In this document: positions 8,834 through 15,714 of the stretch, piece by piece
Position numbering within the stretch: position 1 is the stretch's first letter
Layout: each line of letters opens with the position of its first letter
Assembly (NCBI GenBank): GCA_938036825.1
Contig: CALHWD010000006.1
Location: forward strand, 62,001 to 126,000
DNA: 64,000 nucleotides
Origin: an uncultured Candidatus Saccharibacteria bacterium
Lineage (GTDB): Bacteria > Patescibacteriota > Saccharimonadia > Saccharimonadales > Saccharimonadaceae
Direction of reading: 5' to 3'
Program-made: the position numbers and the translations under genes
The notes under the pieces: generated by a model
Database searches by the model: none
What the model was told of the DNA's origin: nothing
The model's input: the letters and a program-made list of their open reading frames with translations, nothing else

Positions 8834-8842
8834 ATTGGTATT

Positions 8843-8848
8843 ATTATA
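8843..8848 (-). promoter_or_regulatory. Possible internal -10 box before DPM1-like gene
   Basis: TATAAT on the minus strand ends nine bases before ATG 8833 and just follows the rmlA stop codon. It could give a near-leaderless internal transcript. Confidence 0.45.
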
Positions 8849-9700
8849 CTACGCCGAGAGGTAATTTCCGTAGCCTGATTTTTTTAACGGTGCAGCAAGT
8901 TCGGCAAGCTGCTTGTCGGTGATCCAACCGTTGATGTGCGCAGTCTTTTCGGGGCTGCCAACAACTTGGCCAGTGCGATTCTGTACAACGCGCACAAAGT
9001 CCTCAGCATCGGTCAGGCTGCTAATCGTCCCAGTATCAAGCCATACATCGCCGTTGTCTAGTGTCTGGACCTTCAGTTTGCCGCGACGCAGATACTCAGC
9101 GTTCACAGAGGTAATTTCTAACTCGCCACGGTCGCTTGGCTGGACATTCTTCGCAATTTCTACCACATCATTGTCGTAGAAATAGAGTCCTACCACTGCG
9201 AAATTCGACTTAGGTTGGGCGGGCTTTTCTTCAATTGACACCGCATGATTGTTATCGTCAAAGGCTACAACGCCATACCGCTCTGGGTCAGATACCTTGT
9301 AAGCAAAGACCACGCCGCCGTCTGGGTCAGTACAGGCGCGCAGCGAGTCATCGAGCGCTGCGCCGTAGAAGATGTTGTCACCTAAGACGAGCGCCACCTT
9401 GTCGTTACCAATAAATTCCTCACCAATGATAAACGCCTGCGCCAAGCCATCGGGGCTGGGCTGAATGGCATATTGCAGATTGATACCCCACTGCGCACCA
9501 TCACCAAGCAAGCGCTGGAAGCCTGCTTGATCAGCTGGGGTCGTGATGATGAGAATGTCGCGAATCCCTGCTTGCATCAGCGTGGTGAGAGGGTAATAGA
9601 TCATCGGCTTATCATAGATGGGCATCAGCTGTTTGCTAATTGCTTTAGTAATCGGCCACAGGCGCGAGCCCGAACCACCTGCCAAAATAATACCTTTCAT
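8849..9700 (-). CDS. rmlA: Glucose-1-phosphate thymidylyltransferase
   Basis: 283 residues from ATG 9700, which is preceded by AAGGAG. The signature 'GIILAGGSGSRLWP' is followed by 'SKQLMPIYDKPMIYYPLTTLMQAGI', 'LVLGDNIFYG' and 'GVVAFDD', all characteristic of RmlA, which joins dTTP and glucose-1-phosphate to make dTDP-glucose. The usual 'GTRL' is 'GSRL' here, and Trp before the Pro recalls mannose-1-P guanylyltransferases, but the rest is clearly RmlA. It is separated from rmlBCD by a plus-strand gene at 9896-10480. Confidence 0.93.
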   Translation of the reverse strand: MKGIILAGGSGSRLWPITKAISKQLMPIYDKPMIYYPLTTLMQAGIRDILIITTPADQAGFQRLLGDGAQWGINLQYAIQPSPDGLAQAFIIGEEFIGNDKVALVLGDNIFYGAALDDSLRACTDPDGGVVFAYKVSDPERYGVVAFDDNNHAVSIEEKPAQPKSNFAVVGLYFYDNDVVEIAKNVQPSDRGELEITSVNAEYLRRGKLKVQTLDNGDVWLDTGTISSLTDAEDFVRVVQNRTGQVVGSPEKTAHINGWITDKQLAELAAPLKKSGYGNYLSA

Positions 9701-9852
9701 ACGTAAAACTCCTTTTTTGAAACTATACACTTATCATAACAGATATAGTTAATAGTACCATATCCCAAAACATGATGCGAATATGACATTGTAGAGATTC
9801 TACCCACAGCGGGACTAGCAAAGAGACTTGTTGATACATCACTATTAGTATA

Positions 9853-9870
9853 TTATTGTGTACACAATAA
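9853..9870. promoter_or_regulatory. 18-bp perfect palindrome, candidate operator
   Basis: TTATTGTGTACACAATAA is a perfect inverted repeat located 25 bases before ATG 9896 and overlapping or just following a TATATT -10-like box. The position suits a dimeric repressor site. No obvious repressor gene lies next to it. Confidence 0.55.
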
Positions 9871-9895
9871 AAGCTAAATATCAAAAGGAACCCAT

Positions 9896-10480
9896 ATGGC
9901 AAATCGTGCATACTTGTATTCAATTGACCGAAAACCATACACAGATGATGATATTGACAAAGCCCGAATAGTTGATATATCTGAATATAACTGGGGTATG
10001 CCAATTGTATACGAAATTCTGCTGAGCGCTAAAACAGAGATTGTTGATTCGATATTATTTAATAGTCTTGAAGAGAAAGGCAAGACGCTACCACTTGCTC
10101 TCATTGCTGATTATAAACGTGGTGTAGATCGACTCGAAATGTTCTTTGCTAATATAAAGGAACACATTGACGATCAGATGGTTGCTGAGACACTCGCTTT
10201 TTTGCGCAATGAGAAAAACGCTCAGCAGTATTTTTTGCTTGAGGCGGGCGAACTCTATTCATTACTGGTGGACGGCGAAGCAGGTATGATAGCAGAAAAC
10301 CGTGATTTATGCGAAGGAATCAGAAATGATGAAGATGACTCTGGAGTCGCCCAGGTCTACAGTTACTTTGTTAATCAGCAGATTTCCTTGGGTGACACAC
10401 AAATCCTCGATCAGATCAATAATATACGCTGGTCTAATATACTCTACTTTCATTTTAGCAATAAAGATAAAGAAGCATAG
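9896..10480 (+). CDS. Uncharacterised protein with a DUF7822-like N-terminus
   Basis: 194 residues, acidic and soluble, preceded by AAAAGGAACC. It begins 'MANRAYLYSIDRKP', an N-terminal pattern I associate with DUF7822-type proteins of unknown function. No transmembrane helix, signal peptide or catalytic motif is evident; the middle is helix-rich. It is AT-rich compared with its neighbours and interrupts two leftward rml blocks in the opposite orientation, which suggests later insertion. A palindrome sits in its promoter. Function unknown. Confidence 0.7.
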   Translation: MANRAYLYSIDRKPYTDDDIDKARIVDISEYNWGMPIVYEILLSAKTEIVDSILFNSLEEKGKTLPLALIADYKRGVDRLEMFFANIKEHIDDQMVAETLAFLRNEKNAQQYFLLEAGELYSLLVDGEAGMIAENRDLCEGIRNDEDDSGVAQVYSYFVNQQISLGDTQILDQINNIRWSNILYFHFSNKDKEA

Positions 10481-10504
10481 CACGCAGTAGTATATTAAGC
10501 TTAG

Positions 10505-10544
10505 ATATAGAATCTCTCGTCATATGGTAGGGACTCTATATTTT
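10505..10544 (+). terminator. Probable terminator after the DUF7822-like gene
   Basis: A 13-position stem with one mismatch (arms 10505-10517 and 10529-10541) and an 11-base loop is followed by a T-run. It lies 24 bases after the stop codon. Confidence 0.5.
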
Positions 10545-10589
10545 AAAGGGTATATTATTTTATAGAGTTTTGCTAGATGATGACGCTCG

Positions 10590-11447
10590 CTAGTGAATAT
10601 TTTGAGCGACATATTCACGTAGTGCCTCGTGCCAGTCTTGGCTGATAAAGCCAGTCGCATGAAGTTTATCAAGGCTGAGGTCACTATTGAGCGGCCGTGG
10701 TGCGACGCGAGGCTTATTAGCAAAATACTCGGCGGTGGTTGTATCTGTTACTGGTAAGTCATCACGCCCTGCCAAGGCAAAGATCTGCCGCGTGATGTCT
10801 GCCCAGCTTGCCAGTGGGCCGCTATTCGTCACATTGTAAGTGCCGTATGGCGCTTTGTTCTCTACCAAATGGTCAATCGCCCGTGCAATTTCTGGCGTGA
10901 AGCTCAAACAGCCAATTTGGTCTGCTACCACTGTTGGTGCGATATTTTTTGCAGCCAGGCCGAGCATCGTTGTCACGAAGTTTTTACCATCACCGATCAC
11001 CCAGCTAGTGCGGACAATATAGTGCCGTGGCGTGGTGCTCGCGGCAATGTCGCCTGCTGCTTTGGATGCACCATAGACACTTAAGGGGCTAAATAGCTCA
11101 TCTTCGGTATGCGGTGCTGTCTCACCATCAAAAACATAATCGCTCGACACATGAATCAAAGTAATACCTCGCTCGGAGCAGATGTGAGCAAGTTGCCCCA
11201 CCGCCTGGGCATTGATGCGCCAGGCTGCCGTGCGGCCTTCGGCTGTTTCTGCGCCGTCAACATTGGTATAAGCGGCAGTGTTGATGATTGTCTTAATGTC
11301 AGACCAGTCGAAGGTTGCAATAGCTGCTGCGTTGCAGAGGTCGAGCTCATTATGCCCAACCGCTCGAGCGCTAGGGTATTGCCGCTGCATTGCCTTGGCC
11401 AATTGCCCGTTGGCACCAATGATGAGGGTAGAGGTGTGATCTGTCAT
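10590..11447 (-). CDS. rmlD: dTDP-4-dehydrorhamnose reductase (operon copy)
   Basis: 285 residues, preceded by AAGGAAG. Motifs: 'LIIGANGQLAKAM' (Rossmann), 'INTAAYTNVDGAE', 'VSSDYVFDG', 'YGASK' (YxxxK catalytic pair) and 'WVIGDGKNF'. It is the last gene of rmlB-nudix-rmlC-rmlD and completes dTDP-L-rhamnose synthesis by NAD(P)H-dependent reduction of the 4-keto group. It is colinear with the paralogue at 4679-5536. Operon placement makes this copy the likely authentic rhamnose enzyme. Confidence 0.92.
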   Translation of the reverse strand: MTDHTSTLIIGANGQLAKAMQRQYPSARAVGHNELDLCNAAAIATFDWSDIKTIINTAAYTNVDGAETAEGRTAAWRINAQAVGQLAHICSERGITLIHVSSDYVFDGETAPHTEDELFSPLSVYGASKAAGDIAASTTPRHYIVRTSWVIGDGKNFVTTMLGLAAKNIAPTVVADQIGCLSFTPEIARAIDHLVENKAPYGTYNVTNSGPLASWADITRQIFALAGRDDLPVTDTTTAEYFANKPRVAPRPLNSDLSLDKLHATGFISQDWHEALREYVAQNIH

Positions 11448-11464
11448 ACAATCTTCCTTTCGTC

Positions 11465-12034
11465 TTATAATTCCATTGGCTGTACGTCGCGCAGGAGGGG
11501 GTGCGCAGCATCTTTGTCAGAGATGATCGCCTGATCTTTGCCAAGTGGCCACGCAATATCTAGCGCTGGGTCAAAGAGGTTAACAAAGGTATACTGCGCA
11601 TCTGGTGACCAGTGGGCGTCAACCAGGTAGGTATATGCCACATTATCGTCCAGTGTCTGGTAACCATTTGCCACGCCCTTGGGTACAAACACCGCTGTGC
11701 CAGGATTAATTTCTACAGAGAATGTGTGGCCGAAGGTTGGGCCTTGGCGCACATCACACCATGCACCGAACACGCGGCCATTCGCGGTACTAATGAACTT
11801 GTTCCAGGGCTCAGCGTGTAGCCCACGTGTTGCACCAGCTTTGTCATTAAAGCTGATATTGTTTTGTACAATGGTAAAGGCAGGTAGCCCCAGCGCTTCC
11901 ATCTTCTCCTTCTGGTAATTTTCTTTGAACCACCCACGGTTGTCACCATGGACAGGCAGTTTAATGACGAATAGCCCTGGAATTGGCGATTCAGTCACGG
12001 TAAGGTCGTTATAGCTTGATGGGTCGAAATTCAT
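11465..12034 (-). CDS. rmlC: dTDP-4-dehydrorhamnose 3,5-epimerase family protein
   Basis: 189 residues from ATG 12034 (MNFDPSSYN), preceded by AAAGGAG and overlapping the Nudix stop by ATGA. The cupin core shows 'NNISFNDKAGATRGLHAEP' with the conserved Arg and catalytic His, then 'GRVFGAWCDVR', 'GPTFG' and 'FVPKGVANGYQ', as in RmlC. The region where classical RmlC has its catalytic Tyr reads 'DAHWSPDAQ', with Trp in what appears to be that position. This resembles the RmlC half of fused RmlCD proteins of Actinobacteria, as I remember them. It converts dTDP-4-keto-6-deoxyglucose to dTDP-4-keto-rhamnose. Confidence 0.88.
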   Translation of the reverse strand: MNFDPSSYNDLTVTESPIPGLFVIKLPVHGDNRGWFKENYQKEKMEALGLPAFTIVQNNISFNDKAGATRGLHAEPWNKFISTANGRVFGAWCDVRQGPTFGHTFSVEINPGTAVFVPKGVANGYQTLDDNVAYTYLVDAHWSPDAQYTFVNLFDPALDIAWPLGKDQAIISDKDAAHPLLRDVQPMEL

Positions 12035-12579
12035 GCGTTCTCCTTTCGCCATATATGATAATAATGGAGGCCAGCTAGTGTCTGGCAGTCGTTAATATCG
12101 CCTTGGGTAATAAGCTGGTTAATCTCCTCATGAGTGAAGAACCGCATATCGCTAAATACTTCATCTGATTGTTCTTTGTTGCCGCCAAAAGACAGGTCTC
12201 GTGCCAAGCACACCGCCATTTTCTCTGTCATTAGGCCGTTGCATACATATGCTTCACCGAGCTTCTCCCACGACTGGGCAACAATACCAGTCTCTTCCTC
12301 TAGCTCACGCTTGGAGGCGGTGAGCAGATCCTCGCCGTCACCACCGCCACCAGGCAATTCCCAGCCAAAGCTCTGCGATGGATAACGGAAGCCGCGCACC
12401 AGGTAGATTCGCTCATGCTCGTCGACAGCGACGACCATACACGAGTTTCGCGACTCCATATAACCATATACCCCCAGGTTGCCTGCGTGGTCTCGTGTTT
12501 GGTCTTCGTGGACGGTGATCCAGGGGTTTTGGTAGGCGATCTTGCTACTCACGCGAGTTTTACTGGGGGTGTCAGGCAT
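12031..12579 (-). CDS. Nudix hydrolase (ADP-ribose pyrophosphatase-like) in the rml operon
   Basis: 182 residues. A complete Nudix box runs G-x5-E-x7-'RELEEETGI'. Upstream 'WELPGGGGDGED' and downstream 'CNGLMTEKMAVCLARD' suit ADP-sugar pyrophosphatases of the NudF type. It is placed between rmlB and rmlC with a 3-base gap and an ATGA overlap, so its dosage is tied to dTDP-rhamnose synthesis. It may hydrolyse nucleotide sugars or a by-product; the substrate cannot be read from sequence. Confidence 0.85.
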   Translation of the reverse strand: MPDTPSKTRVSSKIAYQNPWITVHEDQTRDHAGNLGVYGYMESRNSCMVVAVDEHERIYLVRGFRYPSQSFGWELPGGGGDGEDLLTASKRELEEETGIVAQSWEKLGEAYVCNGLMTEKMAVCLARDLSFGGNKEQSDEVFSDMRFFTHEEINQLITQGDINDCQTLAGLHYYHIWRKENA

Positions 12580-12582
12580 TGG

Positions 12583-13593
12583 TTATTGTCCTTGCTTCGC
12601 GTAGGTTGCTTCTACAGCAGCTTTTTGGGCTTGCCACCAGTCGCGGTTGGTAGTGTACCACTCAATGGTTTGGCGTAGGCCGTTAGCCATGCCATCTTGG
12701 TCGGTGTATTGTGGCTGCCAGCCAAGCTCGCGGCGCAGCTTGCTCGAGTCCATCGCGTAGCGCATGTCGTGGCCGGGGCGATCATTGACATGCTCGTACC
12801 AGTCCTTACCTTTACCCATTAAGTCGCAGATCATCTCAATCACCGCTTTGTTATTGACGTGGTCGTTGTCTGCACCAATGATATAGGTGTCGCCTAGCGT
12901 GCCTTTCTCGAGAATCAAGTGCACTGCTGAGTTGTGGTCATCAACGTGAATCCAGTCGCGTACCTGCTCGCCTGTGCCATAGAGCTTTGGTTTGATGTCA
13001 CTTAGGATGTTAGTGATTTGCCGTGGGATAAATTTCTCGATGTGCTGGCGAGGGCCGTAGTTGTTGGAGCAGTTGCTAATCGTCGCCTTCACGCCAAAGC
13101 TGCGGATCCAGGCGCGCACCAGCATATCGCTCGATGCCTTGGTGCTTGAATAGGGGCTCGATGGATTGTATGGTGTCTCCTCGGTAAAGCGGTTTGGATC
13201 GTCCAATTCTAGATCGCCAAACACTTCATCGGTGCTAATGTGATGGAGGCGCTTGTTGTGGTTACGCACTGCTTGCAAGATAGTGTATGTGCCATACACG
13301 TTGGTGTCGAGGAAAGGCTTTGGATCGCGCAGTGAGTTATCGTTATGACTCTCCGCCGCAAAGTGGACAACGATATCCGTCTCGGCAATCAAGCGATCCA
13401 TCAGTTCGGCATCGCAAATATCGCCCTGCACGAAGTTGATCTGCTCGCGCACTCCATCAAGGTTGTGCGGGTTCGCAGCATATGTCATCTTATCGACGAC
13501 AGTGATTTCATATTCCGGCTTGTGATGAACGGTATAATGCACGAAGTTCGAGCCAATGAACCCCGCACCACCGGTGATAAGCAGTTTTGTCAT
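12583..13593 (-). CDS. rmlB: dTDP-glucose 4,6-dehydratase
   Basis: 336 residues from ATG 13593. The frame opens with 'LLITGGAGFIGSNFV' (NAD-binding), then 'HFAAESHNDNS', 'HISTDEVFGDL' with the catalytic Asp-Glu pair, 'YSSTKASSD' (YxxxK) and 'NNYGPRQ', all diagnostic for RmlB. An open frame extends 103 codons upstream but I rejected it: the promoter TATAAT (13600-13605) lies within it and the protein family starts at this Met. First gene of the rmlB-nudix-rmlC-rmlD operon. Confidence 0.95.
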   Translation of the reverse strand: MTKLLITGGAGFIGSNFVHYTVHHKPEYEITVVDKMTYAANPHNLDGVREQINFVQGDICDAELMDRLIAETDIVVHFAAESHNDNSLRDPKPFLDTNVYGTYTILQAVRNHNKRLHHISTDEVFGDLELDDPNRFTEETPYNPSSPYSSTKASSDMLVRAWIRSFGVKATISNCSNNYGPRQHIEKFIPRQITNILSDIKPKLYGTGEQVRDWIHVDDHNSAVHLILEKGTLGDTYIIGADNDHVNNKAVIEMICDLMGKGKDWYEHVNDRPGHDMRYAMDSSKLRRELGWQPQYTDQDGMANGLRQTIEWYTTNRDWWQAQKAAVEATYAKQGQ

Positions 13594-13599
13594 AGCTGT

Positions 13600-13605
13600 A
13601 TTATA
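13600..13605 (-). promoter_or_regulatory. -10 box of the rml operon, six bases before ATG
   Basis: TATAAT on the minus strand ends exactly six bases before ATG 13593, placing the predicted transcription start at or next to the A of the start codon. No ribosome-binding site is possible. Confidence 0.7.
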
Positions 13606-13647
13606 GCGTGAAATAGGGGATGGTGTCGAGATATACAAGAGTAATGG

Positions 13648-13653
13648 TATAAT
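13648..13653 (+). promoter_or_regulatory. Extended -10 box, leadered promoter of nucleotidyltransferase gene
   Basis: TGG-TATAAT lies 48 bases before ATG 13702, with the Shine-Dalgarno AAGGAG near 13686. Confidence 0.6.
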
Positions 13654-13701
13654 ATAGCAACAGAAGCTTTCTAATGGTAAACGACAAGGAGATAGTAATA
13701 A

Positions 13702-14133
13702 ATGCGAGTAGTAATTGTCAGTGGTTATTTTAACCCGCTCCATGGTGGGCATATCGATATGATCGAAGCAGCTGCCGCAATGGGCGACAAACTTATTGTT
13801 ATTGTCAACAACGACAAGCAACAATTGCTGAAAAAAGGCAAAATTATCCTCAACGAAAGCAATCGCCTGCGTCTCATGCGCGCCCTCAAAGATGTCGACC
13901 AAGTGATTCTATCGATCGACGAAGATCCCACACAAATCAAATCACTCGAGATGGTTGCTGGCCAATATCCTGGCGACCAACTTATTTTTGCCAACGGCGG
14001 TGATCGTGACACGGAGAAGGCTATTCCCGAAGCAGAAGTGTGTAAAAAGTACAACATAGAAATGCGCTTCGACGCCGGCGAAGGCAAACCAGATTCCTCA
14101 ACCCGTATCAACCAAGCGACTGGCCAAGAATAG
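13702..14133 (+). CDS. Cytidylyltransferase-like nucleotidyltransferase (HxGH family)
   Basis: 143 residues. 'SGYFNPLHGGHIDMIEAA' contains the HxGH nucleotide-binding motif, and the C-terminal part 'FANGGDRDTE' followed later by 'DSSTRI' corresponds to the second family motif (ISSTxIR type). This is the size of TagD/RfaE-C-type enzymes that make CDP-glycerol or ADP/GDP-heptose. In this glycan region it could activate a polyol or heptose phosphate. It has its own leadered promoter and a terminator. Confidence 0.85.
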   Translation: MRVVIVSGYFNPLHGGHIDMIEAAAAMGDKLIVIVNNDKQQLLKKGKIILNESNRLRLMRALKDVDQVILSIDEDPTQIKSLEMVAGQYPGDQLIFANGGDRDTEKAIPEAEVCKKYNIEMRFDAGEGKPDSSTRINQATGQE

Positions 14134-14170
14134 TAGGCGTCTAAACCGAACCTTGCTATTTTTGCAGTAA

Positions 14171-14206
14171 AAAAACAGCCTAATATCCATGGGCTGTTTA
14201 TTATTT
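14171..14206 (+). terminator. Rho-independent terminator after the nucleotidyltransferase gene
   Basis: An 8-bp stem (AAACAGCC / GGCTGTTT) with an 11-base loop is followed by a T-rich tract. It also has an A-run upstream and may work in both directions. Confidence 0.7.
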
Positions 14207-14394
14207 CTATAGATTAATCTTTAGTAGGCAACAATAGTTTGTATACATGTATTACTCAGAGATGCAAAAGTACATAGCAAGAAGTCTACGTTTTTGAATA
14301 ATAAAATTATTGTATGAACAAATAATATACTCAGTTTGAATATAATAAACATTTTGTTTATTGCATAATACCCTCATGTGGTATTATCTAAATT

Positions 14395-15417
14395 TTAATT
14401 CTTATAGCCGTTTGGGTTGTGAGACTGCCATCGCCAGGAGTCTTCACAGGCTTGTTCGATGGACAATTCTGCTTGCCAACCAAGCTCTTGCTGTGCCTTG
14501 CTGCAGTCGGCATAGCAAGCTGCAATATCACCAGCCCGACGTGGTTTTATCTCGTATGGAATGTCATGTTTGCACGCTTTGCTAAAGGCTCTAATGATTT
14601 CCAGGACAGAAGTGCCATGGCCAGTACCAAGGTTATAGGTATGTTCACCAGGCTGCATGTGTGATAGAGCAGCCACATGCCCTTTAGCGAGGTCAACAAC
14701 GTGAATGTAGTCGCGCACACCAGTACCGTCAGGCGTGTCGTAGTCATTACCAAATACACCAACGTTTTGCAATTTTCCAACTGTAACTTGTGCAACATAG
14801 GGTAGGAGATTATTAGGGATGCCATTTGGATCTTCGCCAATCATACCTGACGCATGGGCACCAATTGGATTAAAGTAGCGCAAGATAGTTGCCTGGAAGT
14901 CGGGGTGAGCCGTGCAATAGTCACGAATGATCTGTTCGATCATATATTTCGTCCAGCCGTACGGATTGGTAATGTCCGTGCCAGTGCGCGATGATTCGGT
15001 GAGAGGTAGTGACTCTGGTGTGCCATAGACCGTCGCAGAGCTTGAGAAAACAAGTCGATGCACCCCATGTTGGCGCATTGCCGCTAAGAGGGTGAGGGTT
15101 GAGCTAAGATTGCAGTCATAGTATTCCAGCGGCTTCTCGACCGACTCACCAACTGCCTTGAGTCCAGCAAAGTGAATCACAGCACTGATATCATGCTTGG
15201 TAAAAATCGCATCGAGTGCCGATCGGTCACGCACATCAGCTTCGACAAAGGGGATAGTTGTGCCGGTAATTGTTTCGACGCGTTGCAGGCTTTCATGGCT
15301 CGCATTGGCAAGATTGTCAATAACGACGACATCAAATTCTGCCGCAATAAGCTCAATAATGGTGTGGCTGCCAATATACCCAGCGCCACCAGTGACTAAA
15401 ATCGTTTCTCTACTCAT
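14395..15417 (-). CDS. galE: UDP-glucose 4-epimerase
   Basis: 340 residues. 'LVTGGAGYIGSHTIIEL' (NAD site), 'HFAGLKAVGES', 'SSSATVYG', 'NPYGWTKYMIE' (YxxxK) and 'LRYFNPIGAH' are the classical GalE signatures, and 'VRDYIHVVDLA' follows. It interconverts UDP-glucose and UDP-galactose (or the GlcNAc/GalNAc pair) for glycan assembly. The -10 box lies seven bases before ATG, so translation probably starts without a leader. Confidence 0.95.
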   Translation of the reverse strand: MSRETILVTGGAGYIGSHTIIELIAAEFDVVVIDNLANASHESLQRVETITGTTIPFVEADVRDRSALDAIFTKHDISAVIHFAGLKAVGESVEKPLEYYDCNLSSTLTLLAAMRQHGVHRLVFSSSATVYGTPESLPLTESSRTGTDITNPYGWTKYMIEQIIRDYCTAHPDFQATILRYFNPIGAHASGMIGEDPNGIPNNLLPYVAQVTVGKLQNVGVFGNDYDTPDGTGVRDYIHVVDLAKGHVAALSHMQPGEHTYNLGTGHGTSVLEIIRAFSKACKHDIPYEIKPRRAGDIAACYADCSKAQQELGWQAELSIEQACEDSWRWQSHNPNGYKN

Positions 15418-15424
15418 ATCACCT

Positions 15425-15430
15425 AGTATA
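15425..15430 (-). promoter_or_regulatory. -10 box of galE, seven bases before ATG
   Basis: TATACT on the minus strand ends seven bases before ATG 15417; leaderless arrangement. Confidence 0.65.
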
Positions 15431-15687
15431 CCCCTTCGTCGAAAAAATGTCGAACATATCGTATTATTCGTTGTCTATAAGTATGAGCATATCGGCTTAA
15501 CTATTGCTGAGAATGAGCGCTGCATTCGTTCTTGTTTTTTCTGTCGTTTTTCTCTATCTTTTATAGGTAAAGTACTATTGATGTAAAAACACCAACACAA
15601 TTTAACAGAGAAAAATCATTGTAATTTTTACATTTTTGCAAAATTGTTCAAAAATAAGAGTACACTAGAAGGCAAAGACCAAAGCGC

Positions 15688-15693
15688 TATAAT
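15688..15693 (+). promoter_or_regulatory. -10 box, leadered promoter of glmS
   Basis: TATAAT lies 21 bases before ATG 15715, with GAGGAAAGG as Shine-Dalgarno. No glmS ribozyme-like leader fits in the short distance. Confidence 0.65.
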
Positions 15694-15714
15694 ACAAGAG
15701 GAAAGGAAAAACCT

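Noticed and set aside
13594..13902. 103-codon N-terminal extension of rmlB
   Set aside because: The promoter -10 box lies inside it, RmlB proteins begin at the chosen Met, and it overlaps the nucleotidyltransferase gene on the other strand.
15418..15714. glmS ribozyme or riboswitch upstream of glmS
   Set aside because: The -10 box lies 21 bases before the start codon, which leaves no room for a structured leader.
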